A DNA stretch of 64,000 bases, taken from Lamellibrachia columna (taxonomy: Eukaryota > Annelida > Polychaeta > Sabellida > Siboglinidae). Shown here in pieces: positions 19,096 to 31,189 of this stretch. The notes beneath the pieces are model-generated. The model made no database searches, was not told where the DNA came from, and saw only the letters and a list, made by a program, of their open reading frames with translations. The first letter of the stretch is position 1; each line of letters opens with the position of its first letter. The stretch is from NCBI GenBank assembly GCA_963662155.1, contig OY759270.1, positions 9,050,461-9,114,460 of the forward strand, read 5' to 3'. The position numbers were made by a program, and so were the translations under genes.

Positions 19096-19980
19096 CTCTA
19101 TCCAATCTCTCTTATGAATTTATGTTTGATATTGTTCATTATATTGCGTATTGAATAGATACATTATATTCATTATTCTTGCATAGAAAGAACAACAAAA
19201 TTATGAGTAATGCTACATTACTCAACACTTTAACAAAGCGTTCCCACACAGCTTTAGCTGGTATACCACACTTAAACATGGCCAAACTGGGCTGTTAAAA
19301 TGTCATTATAATATGCGTAATCACCTATTCATATGTAACACTACATCTCTGTGTGAAGGCTTAGCAACTGGTAGCTGGCCAAGCAGTGCTAACCAGAAAG
19401 CAGTTGGCCAATCAGCTTGAAATAAGCACTTTGAATTGCAAGGGTGGTCAAACTTAACAACTATAAAGCAAGCCCATTCAGTATGACTGCGGTTCACTAT
19501 CAGCTGAGAACAGTAATCTAATAATATTATTTGGGCAGTACAACAGCCTGGAACTAAGTTAAAATCTTCCTAGATGCATAATGCATAATGCACTGCAATA
19601 TGGGGAGGTTTCAACTGGCCAATCCGGCTTGTAACTACATTTGTATTGCTTAACCTTAACTTCAAGTGATCCACAAAGAAATCTTTGCCTAACCGTTTAT
19701 TACCTTCCCAACTGTCACTGACACCTGTCCACAGTTCTAACCCAGTTCATTGATGTCCTCTCCAATGTTATTGCTGGAATGTACATACAACCCAGCCAAT
19801 TTCCTGCATGCTTTCTCAATTGTGACTGACACCTGTCCTGTTGTTTTAAAAGGCCTAGTGAAACCACAGTGCCACAATTATTTATGTAAACATTATTATC
19901 AAATCAAGCAAACTCGAACACACTATAATGCACAGAGTAGAATTTGCACTTGCATATCAATGGTGACTTAAAGACTCTTG
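19096..19980. other. Unassigned spacer
   Basis: No gene or repeat family is supported. Confidence 0.35.
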
Positions 19981-20440
19981 TTCTGTCGATATCACGTGTG
20001 ACTCGTAACGACTCCGTTTGAGAAGGAGTTACTGTATAGCGCCAGCAGCCAAATATATAGTATGAACTGATGGCAGTTTACTCTTATTTGATGACGGGTT
20101 AGCCAAATGCCCGGATGAGAGCCTAATTAATCTAATTATGCATGCGACAAGAATCTGGACGCATACATAATATTCGTCGCAATGAAATGTACGGCTTGAC
20201 TACAGGCGATGACGTGTTGACTACAGGCGATGACGTGTTGACTACAGGCGATGACGTGTTGACTACAGGCGATGACGTGTTGACTACAGGCGATGACGTT
20301 TTGACTACAGGCGATGACGTGTTGACTACAGGCGATGACGTGTTGACTACAGGCGATGAGGTGTTGACTACAGGCGATGACGTGTGCGACAAACAGTGAA
20401 GACACATAACGGAGCCTGGCTAATGGCGGCTGACACAGGG
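19980..20440 (+). repeat. Dispersed repeat, copy 1 (related to 44540-44860)
   Basis: Shared blocks include 'gtcgata.cacgtg.gac.cgtaacgactcc', 'gcgcca.cagccaa' and 'ggattagccaaat.cccggatgagagcctaatta'. Order and orientation are the same in both copies. Copy 1 contains a 21-bp array that copy 2 lacks. Confidence 0.75.
20196..20384 (+). repeat. 21-bp minisatellite, 9 copies
   Basis: The unit 'ttgactacaggcgatgacgt' plus 'g' repeats every 21 bp. Because 21 is a multiple of three, all frames stay open on both strands; these frames are not genes. Confidence 0.96.
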
Positions 20441-21600
20441 TCTAAATAACTAAACTACAGTAGGGATGGCATAAATTAGCTAATTACTGATTATTCTTTC
20501 AATATTAACAGCGAGACCACGCTTCTGCGGCGAGACTCTCTTCTCTGCAAATTCAGAATGCAAGCGAGAGTAGGATACGCAAGACCCAGGGTGGGTACGG
20601 CATGCGTGCACATTAGTTCTACACACCTACGCGATTATACCACGACTGCCATGTCATACGACTAGTCCCGAATGTTAATTTGAAGTCGAAATACTTCTAA
20701 CACGCGAAAAACGTACATAATCGAACATCGCCGTCAAAAGGAATCATAACGAAACTACGTGGATCGAGTCACACTCCCTGAACAGTGGCGCCACACAGCG
20801 TATCGTGAAATGGTTAATCGCGCCAGTAGTGTTCACGTGGGTGCACGAGAACGACGTTATAGACGTTACTAGTTAAACTCACACGTCAAGTCGATGGCCG
20901 CCAATCGTGAGCCCAAGTTGAACTGATAAGTATAATTATTTTATATACTGCATAGGGTAATATGGGCTGGATTGGATACATTATACGCTGAATTCATAGA
21001 CCTACTTATATGTTGGCAAGAACAGGAAAACAAATCATTTTCACAGTTTTTTTGAGAAAGAGATCGAATAATTTTGCGACAACGTGCACCGTCAAGTAAT
21101 ACATTTTGATATAAATTTACAGGCATAGTACTTAAGTCGTTAGGTGGAAACTGCTACAACTTACACATATCAATATTTGCCCATGATTTGCTCGGCGACG
21201 CCCTGTTTTAACACGAAGGACAAAGGCATGTCTTTATATATCTCGGTATCCACGGCCTTAGAACCGCTCAACGCGATTCACTCGTCACAGCAAGACTTAA
21301 CTTTGGCTGACACTCGCGGTTGTATCGCACACAATGCACATTTAACCAGACAATTTGATGATTCACAAATATGTCCACACTTTCACAATTGAAACGGTAG
21401 ACATCGCTCTCTGCTCCTCAACTTTCACGCTAGAAATAAAAATCGAAGATAATATTCGTACAACCTGTTAAGAATGTAGCCATTTATCGCCAAGTTTTGC
21501 ACATTACCTTAACTCTGCACAGAATAACTATAGCAGCTAACAGTATGCAATACAATAGTTCTGTTCCATAAAGCAATAAATTATTACCTCGTCTTTTGTT
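20441..21600. other. Unassigned spacer
   Basis: No supported exon. The short open frame at 21144-21392 has no recognisable domain. Confidence 0.35.
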
Positions 21601-21609
21601 AATTAACTC

Positions 21610-22210
21610 ATTTGCTAGTGTGCATGGGTGTGTGCGTGCGCGCGGGTGTGTGTTGTGCGTGTGTTGTGTGTGTTGTACGTGTGGTGTGTGGGGTGTGTGG
21701 GGTGTGTGGAGTGTTGAGTGTGTGGTGTGTGTAGTGTGTGTGTGTGTGTGGTATGTGTGGTGGGTGTGGTGTGTGGGTGTGTGGGTGTGTGGAGTGTTGA
21801 GTGTGTGTGTAGTGTGTGTGGTGTGTGTGGTATGTGTGGTGTGTGTTGAGTGTTGAGTGTGTGTAGTGTGTGTGTGGTATGTGTGGTGTGTGTGGGATGT
21901 GTGGGTTGTGTGCGGTGTTTGGGGTGTGTGATGTGTTTGGGTGTGTGTGCAGTATGTGTATGTGTTCATGCATTATGTATGCTCGCATGCATTACGTACG
22001 TGCGCATATGCGTATGCATTGACTATGTATGTGCGAACGTACGCATGTATGCATATACATGTGCATGAATAGGTGAAGGGAGGGAGGGAGGGTTGTGTTT
22101 GATGTGGGGTGTGTGAGTATGTGAGGTGTATGGGTGTGTGGGGTGTGTGGGTGTGTTGATGTGTGGGATGGTGGATGTGTTTGTTTGTGCGTGTGTTTGT
22201 TTGTGCGTGC
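21610..22210 (+). repeat. GT-rich degenerate simple-sequence tract
   Basis: About 600 bp of imperfect GTGTGTGG/GTATGTG repeats. A more complex stretch at 21960-22070 contains 'gcatgcattacgtacgtgcg'-type alternating purine-pyrimidine sequence. His/Thr-rich and Cys/Val-rich frames are artefacts. Confidence 0.9.
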
Positions 22211-22539
22211 TAAAATTCGTACGAAAGCGCGCGTAATTCACTGCTATCATGTGTTACCGTGAATGTCTCCACATTACACTTGGAATAACGGGTAACTGTC
22301 ACAGTTACTGCCAATGCAAAGTAATTGGGGTTTTTCTTTGATGACAATCATTTGATTGTTTCTTCAAACGTGAATCAAGAATTAATGGCGTTTGTCCTGG
22401 GTCCAGAGATAACTCCTAAACTAGCGACAAAGAGTAGACTGGCATCTATGAAACCCCTGCCTCTGAGCAGATAATACGGTCTCTCGCCACTGTCCGCGAG
22501 CTTCTGTAATAATTGTGTATACTGAAGTAGATGAACAGG

Positions 22540-22850
22540 GACACAATTAGAAGATGACATTGAGGGGCAGGGACACACTTAGGAGATAACATTGAACGAC
22601 AGAAACACCATTAGAAAATGACATTTACCAAGAGGGACACAATTAGGAAATAAAGTTGAAGGACAGGGACACAATTAGGAAATGAGGTAGAAGGGCCAGG
22701 GACAAAATTAGGTAATGATGAAGAAGGACAAGTACTTGATTATAAAATGAGATAGAATGACGGAATCAATTAGTAAATGAGGTCGAAGGACAATGACACA
22801 ATTAGGAAATTATATTGAATGACAGGGACACAATTGGGAGATGAGGAAAA
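22540..22850 (+). repeat. Degenerate tandem repeat of about 35-40 bp
   Basis: Repeated 'gacagggacacaattaggaaatgaggt.gaagga'-like units with many substitutions and indels. This is an older array than the others in the window. Confidence 0.75.
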
Positions 22851-22899
22851 ACAGAACAGAGGAAACTGAATTAGTTAAAAGAGGTTTAATGTAGGAGAA

Positions 22900-22955
<56 letters not shown>

Positions 22956-22970
22956 GCACACGCCCGCACG

Positions 22971-23024
<54 letters not shown>
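22900..23024. repeat. (TA)n followed by (CA)n
   Basis: A TA run at 22903-22953, then CGCACG-type steps, then (CA)n from about 22977. Confidence 0.96.
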
Positions 23025-23495
23025 AAGCAAAGGACACCGTGCCCAACAGGCAGAGGCACATTAAAAATAATATATTACGATAAATTACAATTATTATTAT
23101 ATCAGTATTCAAGTAACGTACAGCTAAATGAAGTAATGTGCATACGTAAATTGCTCGTGTGTACTGGGTTGAGGCCAGGGGACTATGTACCCTGGAGTTG
23201 AACCTGGATGTTTGGGTTTCGCATTCAAATGCAAATGAACTGTATATTTTACGGCTGCATTTGAATGCGCATTCAACTGCATTTGTATTTGTTAACGAGC
23301 CTGTGGACTTTTCTTCTTCTTCCGGGTACGAGTCAATCATATCTTCGAGGCTTATAAACTCGGTGTGTGTGAACACGTGCTAAAGTGATGTAAGAGAAAG
23401 TAATAAAATATTTGGAAGAAAGAGAAAAGATGATAGTGTGCGTGTAGAACTGCAATTTAAGGAGAGGAAAAGTCGATAGCGCGAAAACTGCAATA

Positions 23496-23891
23496 TCAAT
23501 TAATGTTGCAAGCTGGAGATCTTCTTTCTGAAAATCTCCAAACTTGGCGCTGTAGTTGCGTTGGCAGGTTATGCCAATTGGCTATTATTCGGTGTAAAAA
23601 GCTGTACTGGATGAATTGCTTAGTGATTAGGGGAGCTTCAGAATGCGTGTGTCGAGAGGGTATCATCAGGAGTATAAGTTGGGGGAAGAGGTCCAGGGCA
23701 ACTATGCCATGTAATGTCTTATAAAACATGACAAGGCGGATGTCGGTTCTCCTTTGTTGGAGGCTGCGCCAGTGCAAGTGTTTGATCATAGTGGTGACAC
23801 TTTCTTCATGGTTGTAGTTGTTACAAACATACCGTGCTGTCCGTCTTTGGACCATCTCTATTTTTTTTACGTTTGTGTGTTGGGGTCCCAT
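23496..23891 (-). mobile_element. LINE C-terminal reverse-transcriptase fragment
   Basis: The minus strand encodes a 3' LINE region: 'KKIEMVQRRTARYVCNNY', then 'LHWRSLQQRRTDIRLVMFYK', then 'NWHNLPTQL'. These match the usual pattern after the palm domain (a QRRAARFV-like motif followed by W..L..RR). It is truncated at both ends. Confidence 0.75.
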
Positions 23892-23899
23892 ATGGCAGC

Positions 23900-25421
23900 G
23901 GCATATTCTGACTGGGGTCTAACTAAAGTGAAATATGCACTGGGTTTTTATTTTTCCTGGCCAATTTTGATATTTATATTATATTTATATTTGTGTGACA
24001 CCATATCTGCGGTCATTCCAGGACAGTGTTTAGGACCCCTATCCTTTCGATAGACAGTCCGGCACCCTAAGTTTAACCGCCGTGTTACTTTGTCCTAGTT
24101 CGTTAATACAGTCTAGCTTGTAGTATATCACGACACATAGGCAATATTTCATAGCCCACAGATCAACAACAGTTGAGTCACCCTCTCTACTTCCTGGTCA
24201 AATTTATTTCAGATACATACTTTAAAATAATACTTAAAAAAATTATGTGTGATTAAAATACTTCACATTACATAGAGTTCTGTATTCGAGCGCCATAGCT
24301 CATAGTTTATTCAGTGCATTCCGCCAGCCAGTGGATCATGGTTGGTCTTCTGTTTGATCCAGGTTTCAACATATGTTCAGTCTTGCCATGGACTAATCGC
24401 GTCATCGCTTTGTTGTGACGTTTAGCGATAAACATACAATGAACACGACGCCGAACATGGGCAATTAATGGATTACAGTTTAATTAGCGATAATGCGCGA
24501 TTATTTTGCTCACAACAACATAATGTCTTGCCCCCTAAAGTTCGTGGGAAATGAGGTCAAAGTGACAGTAGAACATCTGGTTTTTCAAATTTTCCCCTGC
24601 GCCTGTGCCTGCTGTACCACTGCTGCGATAAAATCAATAATAACTGTATTTTCTAATAGAGTAATACCCTGCATTGATTGAGCACAACACGAAGGTCAAC
24701 ACACAAAATCATGTTTATAACATCAATATGTTTATTTCGACATTGCAGCATACAATAATGGCAAGTTGGATAATATTATATTTGTAAATTTTAAACATAA
24801 TAAACATGTAATGCAACATTTCCTTGTAAAATCATGTTAAATGGTGTGAACTATACGGTATCTATTCTCGCATCTTGAACGCACAGATGTGTTTTAATGA
24901 ACAACACCTGAAATAAATATTTCGACCACTATTGGTTAATTTTAATGTTTCTGGACGACTATCGTGTTTACAGTTAATGATATGACCATCTCTTGATCAT
25001 TTGAACGTCTGACCCCGAAAATTTTTTTTCACCGGTATTCGGCATTATCGACAGTTGTTCACACGTGTACTGGAGGGCAAAATATTAAAAAACAGATAAC
25101 GGTCAAATTATATTAAACACTTATGGTATGAACATGAAACACGTTTGAGCGGTCACTATGTTAGAACATTATATAGTTTATTTTACCATAACAACTATCA
25201 GACTTTCTAAATGTAAACTGATGTCGTAAATATCTATAAAAAAAACTTGCGTCTTACCGTAGTAATTTCTCACCAATTCTTTCAAACCTTTACTGGATCC
25301 GGTCTTGTAGAAACTGCATTATTCCATAGCAGGATACTCGAATAAAAACCCGTGATTAATCTTGGATAAACATTTGGCACTAGAAATAATCTCGTGATTT
25401 TCTTCATGCCAAGACTGAATG
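23900..25421. other. Spacer downstream of SLC35C2
   Basis: No exon is supported. The 3' UTR of the minus-strand SLC35C2 gene should lie in the right part of this stretch, but its end is not defined. Confidence 0.4.
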
Positions 25422-27449
25422 TTACCTATCAATGACATTAAATATATCTCTTTCGGTCTCTTCTTCAATCTCTTCACTGTCTTCCAGTATTCCTGCATCA
25501 TCCCGAAGTAGCATCTCTGTTTCTGCATCTATTGGCTTTGGCTCGTTCTGTCTAATCTGTTCGTTGGCTGAACACACACACACACAAAAAACGTTTGTTA
25601 CCAAACACTAAAAATCAACCTAATCGATATATATAAACCATACACTTTTCGTGAAAGCACATTTTGTTATTGCATAAAAGTAACAAAAACAACTCTTGAG
25701 ATTCAATAACTCTTTTGAGTTTATTGCTATTTCATAAAATGTGTAACCACCTGATCACCTCCAGAGTGGCAGAATTGTTGGTAAAATTAAGTATAGTCTG
25801 TCAATAAAAATAACTTATTAGTACTAACAATAATATAACTTTGAGGCTTCACTGCCGAGCACATTTATGTTATCCATGAATTATTTTGATCCATGAACTA
25901 TCCACAGAAATCCATATGTATTTAACCAGAGATGGGCAGAAGCTGTCTACACCTACCGTGTGCCGCATTTAAGACAACATGGAGACTGATGCCAATAAGA
26001 CAGATGACCAGTCCAAGGGCATTCATTGCATTAATCTTGTCTCCTTTCACCAGGACGGCCAACAACAGTACACACAGCTTCTGAATGGCACACATAGACG
26101 ACAACCATCACATTTGTCATACTACATGATATGCGTTGCAATAGTATGCGTTCACTGCAATTCATGCACAGATTTTTTGAGAGCACGTACTCTAAAATGT
26201 TGGGCCTACCATGCGACATATCGCAATCCATATTCTTCCAACTTCATGAAATTGTGACGTTCAAATTGCTTAGATATCACATGGCAAACACTACCTCCTT
26301 TCAAGACACAAACTTGATGTTACTATAGAAGGTACCCGGAATCACACGTGGCGCCTCTGGTGCATAACATAATACTAATATTAAAGGTGAAATCGCGTGA
26401 TATTGTCGACGGGATAACATAAATAAATAATTCGTGCGAATATTTTGCCGTGCGATGAAACAATCGTGGATATAGGCCAACGCATGCTCAATCTCGTTCG
26501 AAGTTAATCAACCGTCAGATCAGCCGAGTATTTATTTTTCGATGCTACCATTGTGATATATGTTTAATATCAGTAATGATGTATTCTTTGCGGAAACCGT
26601 AATTCTTTCCCACTGTGCAGACTCTCTAATTTGAAGTACAGTGTGTACTTCAGTCGACAATCGATCCCGTGATGCATTGCATTTATACACGCCCGCCGTC
26701 TAGTGGTGAAATATGATATTCCGGGTAACGACTATTGACAACATGATTATGCAGTCACCTAGATGCATTATGGGGATGTAGCAACTGGTTACAGTGTATG
26801 CAATTGATTCATTCAATAAACGGTGATCCATTATTGCCACAAAAACCCAATATAATATAACATAACATATTTGGGAGGCATCATTATTCCACGCATTTTA
26901 GCGGAGATAGTTATTTTTTAAACTTTCAAAATAAACGGGTCGACACGCACCCTGAAAACGCCAGCAATGGTCAATGTCAGCCCGGATGTGTGGCTGAGAA
27001 GTAGGAACTCGGATATCTCGAGCATGAAGCTAAGCATGCCTCCGACCAGGAACATACCCACAGTCTTCAGCATGACGTTGATGTCTGTGTAACCAAATGT
27101 GTGTTTTGATGTCACAAAATGAACGCCTGAAACGACATGGGTTTCACATAGGAATATTTTCATTTTCCAATTGTTTCAGCATGTATATAACCTTACAGAA
27201 AATGATGGCCACACAGAAAGGTTATTTTATAATTGAATTCACAAACTGACCTGAGCAAGATTAATATTTTATATTTTTATCAAAGAAAAATTTTACGTTT
27301 TTCTTTGTAATGTCGTAGGAGTGAATATTCTAAAATTTCTGCTAAAAATGTTTTAACATCTGTATTATTAATTCAAATGCCTCTTTGTTAAAATTAAGCA
27401 TGCAATCACCAAACGAATGTTACCAAGAACTCTTTATCAAGATTTAACA

Positions 27450-29770
27450 AGACTGCCATCCAAGGGAAAGGCCCGGATGGCAAATGGACTAGGAAGCCAG
27501 TGGCTTATCGAGAGTCCAACATTTTTAATCTATGTGTAACCCGCCGTCCTGAAATATGTGTCAAACTTATTTTTAAACATATTCACGTTGTTAGCAGTTA
27601 CGCAATTTTTGGATAATTTGTTCCATTCATTGATTGTCCTTCCTGATATCCAATCTACACTGATCCTTTAAACCACATTCTTTCAGTCGTTCTACATAAC
27701 TAAACTCTCTCAGTTCTGGAATCATCTTAGTTGTTCTCCTCTGTATTCTTTCAAGCGTATCTGTATCCTTATTACGATATGGTCTCCAAGCTTGTATACA
27801 ATACTCTAAATGAGGCCTAACTCTTGTTTTATACAGAGGTATAATAAGCTTTTTCTCCTTGTATGATATATTTCTCCTAATCAACCCAATAGTTTGATTA
27901 CCCTTTGAAGCTGCAATACCACACTGCTCTGAAACTTTCATATCAGCGCTTATTGTAACTCCTAAGTCCTTTTCTTTTACAGTAGTACCCAGAACAATAT
28001 CTCCCACTTTATGGTGTACATCCAAATTCCCATGTCCTGTATGTAGGCATTTACATTTCCCAAAATTAAACAACATATGCCATTTCGCAGACCATTTCAC
28101 TAATCTGCTTAGACCGTTTTGTAAATGATGTTTATCACCATTAGTGTTAACCCTTCAAAATAATTTTGTGTCATGCGCAAATTCCAATACGTTGCTTGTT
28201 ATATTATCATTCAAGTCATTGATATATATTAAGAATAATAAAGGTCCTAATACTGATCCTTGACGTACCCCACTCAAAACTGATTCCCAGTTTGAAACCT
28301 CCCCATCTACTGCAACACCTGTCTTCAGTCAGTCAGCCAGTGTTCTATCCAGTCGATTATGCCATCCTCGGGCTTTTAATTTAAGTGGTAATCTTTGATG
28401 TGGCACTTTGTCAAAAGCTTTCCGAAAATTTAAGTATATAATATCTACGTGTGATCCCTCATCTAGCCACGTAGTGATTTCTTCAAAAAAATATAACATA
28501 TTTGTTAAGCATGACCTCGCTTTTAGGAATACATGTTGAGATGGATTTAGTAACTTATGCCTAACAAGGAAGTCCACCATATGGGTTTTGATTAATCTTT
28601 CTAATATTTTACAAATCACTGATATTAAACTCACTGGTCTGTAATTCTCTGATTTATTTCTCGAACCCTTTTTAAATAATGGTATGTTTTTTCCATTCAA
28701 CAGAAGCCACTCCCTTTTAATGACAAGTTGAACACCCTTGCAAGTGGTATACTAATTTGTTCTACTGTTTCCATTAGTAGTTTTTTTTTATGAATTCCAT
28801 CCACCCCAGATGATTTATTGTCCTTCATTGCCTTTATTTTCTTAGCTACCATTTTAAGAGTTACAATTAACTGCCCTAAATAGTCCGATTTTGCCTCTTG
28901 AAATATAATATCCTCTCTGGCAAACAATGAACTGATGTTTAGTCTTAGGTCTTTGGCCATTAAAACCTAGTGGTATTATATTTCCAGCACTGTCCTCTAG
29001 GTGTCCAAACTTGTATCGTACGTTTTTTTTACTCCTGATATATGTATACTGTTGCTGTAATTTTTTTTGTTACATGCTAATTGTTGCTCATAGCTTCTTT
29101 TCGGTTGTCTACTTTCATTCGTAGCTGCATTAAGTGCTTCTTTTGTGCAGTCTTCATCCTCTCTGATAAGTCTATAAACCCACAAATAATTTGCTTGTAC
29201 GCTATTTTTCTAATAGTTTCTTTTAACAATTGTTTCTTTCTATATCTTTTTCCTTGTTTTTTCAACGGAACAAATTTATCAATGACACTCTCAATTTCAT
29301 ATTTTAGAAACGTTCAATTGCGGTCTTATTCCTCAGCATGTTATTCTTGCTTTGCTAAGTATTTTCTTATACCTTTATATTTACCTTTGTGGAAGTTTCT
29401 CCAGTATTTGTTATTTCTGATTTTACTTTGATGTCAACATAAATTTTATTATGATCACTGTTACCCAATGACTCATGTATTTTGACATTGTCCACTAATT
29501 CATGTTGTGAAGACACAACTAAATCTAACACATGCTTTCCCTTGTTGGCTCTAGCACGTGTTGAGTATGGAAGCTATCCTGAATTAAAAATAGAAATTGT
29601 TGGTCCTCACCCCCTATACTCTCTACAGATTTCCATTGTATGTGTCCATGGCTAAAATCTCCCATTATGATACTTTCCCCTTTCCCATTTCCTTGATCGC
29701 GTTTTTTGGGTCTTATCTTCTTTTATGTTTGGACTTCGGTAAACTTGTGTAGAACCTACCTAGAATTAGT
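27450..29770 (-). mobile_element. Long CR1/Jockey-like LINE in SLC35C2 intron 6
   Basis: Read on the minus strand: the C-terminal half of an APE-type endonuclease (about 29,700-29,400, with 'IIMGDFSHGHIQW' and 'LGNSDHN'), then the RT fingers ('NYRPVSLISVICKILERL', about 28,640), palm segments ('IIYLNFRKAFDKVPHQRL'), the post-catalytic 'FNFGKCKCLHTGHGN' region (about 28,060) and the thumb ('PHLEYCIQAWRPYRNKD'). Several frameshifts and stops break it, and about 170 bp around the FADD box (28,150-28,250) reads 'FAHDTKLF'-like with an altered catalytic box. It is inactive. Fragments of the same family lie at 1085, 3769, 55805 and 60490. It is on the same strand as the host gene. Confidence 0.88.
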
Positions 29771-30113
29771 TAAATAAGGTAACGTTTTTAATTCAATGTG
29801 CAATTTCAGCATACTATTATGATGAAGTTTTGATATTACTCACCTTCAAAATACATTGACAGGGGAAACAGGGCAAGCATCATCCAGGGCTGAATGTGAT
29901 ACATCATATCGAGAGGATGATCAAGTCCTGCGCAGCAAATTTGCACTTATTTATTAATTCATCAGCTCAAACACAATTTTGTTAAATCCAAAGATCCAAA
30001 AATCCTGCATACGTGAGGCTTCGCTTACAAATGTTAGCAAACTTACATTTCATTGTTGTAATTGACACATCATTATTAAAACCCTACCTATGTGAATGCA
30101 GGAATACGTGTGG

Positions 30114-30117
30114 ATTA

Positions 30118-30181
<64 letters not shown>

Positions 30182-30183
30182 TG
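30114..30183 (+). repeat. (GCGT)n microsatellite
   Basis: About 16 tandem GTGC units in SLC35C2 intron 5. Confidence 0.97.
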
Positions 30184-30734
30184 AATATTTGCCACCATGT
30201 ATGTGCGCGTATTACATAGCTACACAATGTGGTAGCACGCAAGGTTGCATACATGTATCTAGATAAGAATGGGTGTTACATTAGAATGTGTAACTGGAAT
30301 GGATGGTTGTTCTTGACTATGTTTGCATATATAGCAGTGCATACAACACATGTGTTGAATATAAGATGATAATTCGTATGTTGTGTCCTACCTATTTCGT
30401 TCTTTTGCATTACTATTTGTGCTAGCGACCATCGAAGGCCACTTACAAATGAAGAAATCAACACCAACATGAAACCCTCCATGCTGAATTTGGTCAGGTC
30501 AAAGGTGAACAGTGTCAAACCCAGCGCAATAAACACGACTACGATAACCAGCGAGTATCTCTGAAAACAAACGGCAATGTTTATGTTGCATGTATAGCAA
30601 TGTAGCTGGTATTAAGTACGTTTTTATCATATCATACATATCGTCAATACGATTAAAGCTGAGTATATTGTAACACTGCATTACGCAGCAACATTTATTT
30701 AGATAATATATATTAATAACTATTATATGCATTT

Positions 30735-30880
30735 GGATTTGGGATTTTGCCTATCGGGATTTTGACAAGGGGGATATTGTCCTACGAGAGATTTTGTTTT
30801 AGGGGGATATTGTCCGGTGGATATTGGTAGGGGATATTGTCCTGGGGGATTACGTTCGTGAGAACGATGTCCTGACACAG
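30735..30880. repeat. Short interspersed GGGGGATATTGTCC-type repeats
   Basis: Four or five degenerate copies of 'gggggatattgtcc' spaced 13-30 bp apart. On the minus strand they read as GQYPP repeats. The nature is unknown; it may be a SINE-like element. Confidence 0.5.
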
Positions 30881-31034
30881 ACGGTTGAAGTAAACAGATT
30901 TCGACCCCAGTGGCCGACATGAACAATACTGATTAGAATTGTTTTGAAGTTGGCTTTATTTCTGAATCTGACTCTGAAACAAATATTCTCAACGTTCTCT
31001 AAGAGCCAACCTAGAAGCATTGGGCGCATAGGTT

Positions 31035-31172
31035 TGAAGCGGCTCGTCGTAGTATTACGTTAGTCGTCGTAGTATTACATTAGTCGTCGTAGTATTACAT
31101 TAGTCGTCGTAGTATTACGTTAGTCGTCGTAGTATTACGTTAGTTGTCGTAGTATTACGTTAGTCGTCGTAG
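31035..31172 (+). repeat. 20-bp tandem repeat, about 6-7 copies
   Basis: The unit 'tcgtcgtagtattacgttag' varies at one or two positions. It sits at the 3' end of the LINE on its right. Confidence 0.94.
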
Positions 31173-31189
31173 TTGTGTAGATGTTCAAA

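Noticed and set aside
20132..20407. Repeat protein 'SSPVVNT' or 'TTGDDVL'
   Set aside because: The 21-bp array is open on both strands by unit length; no start context, splice site or flanking coding sequence.
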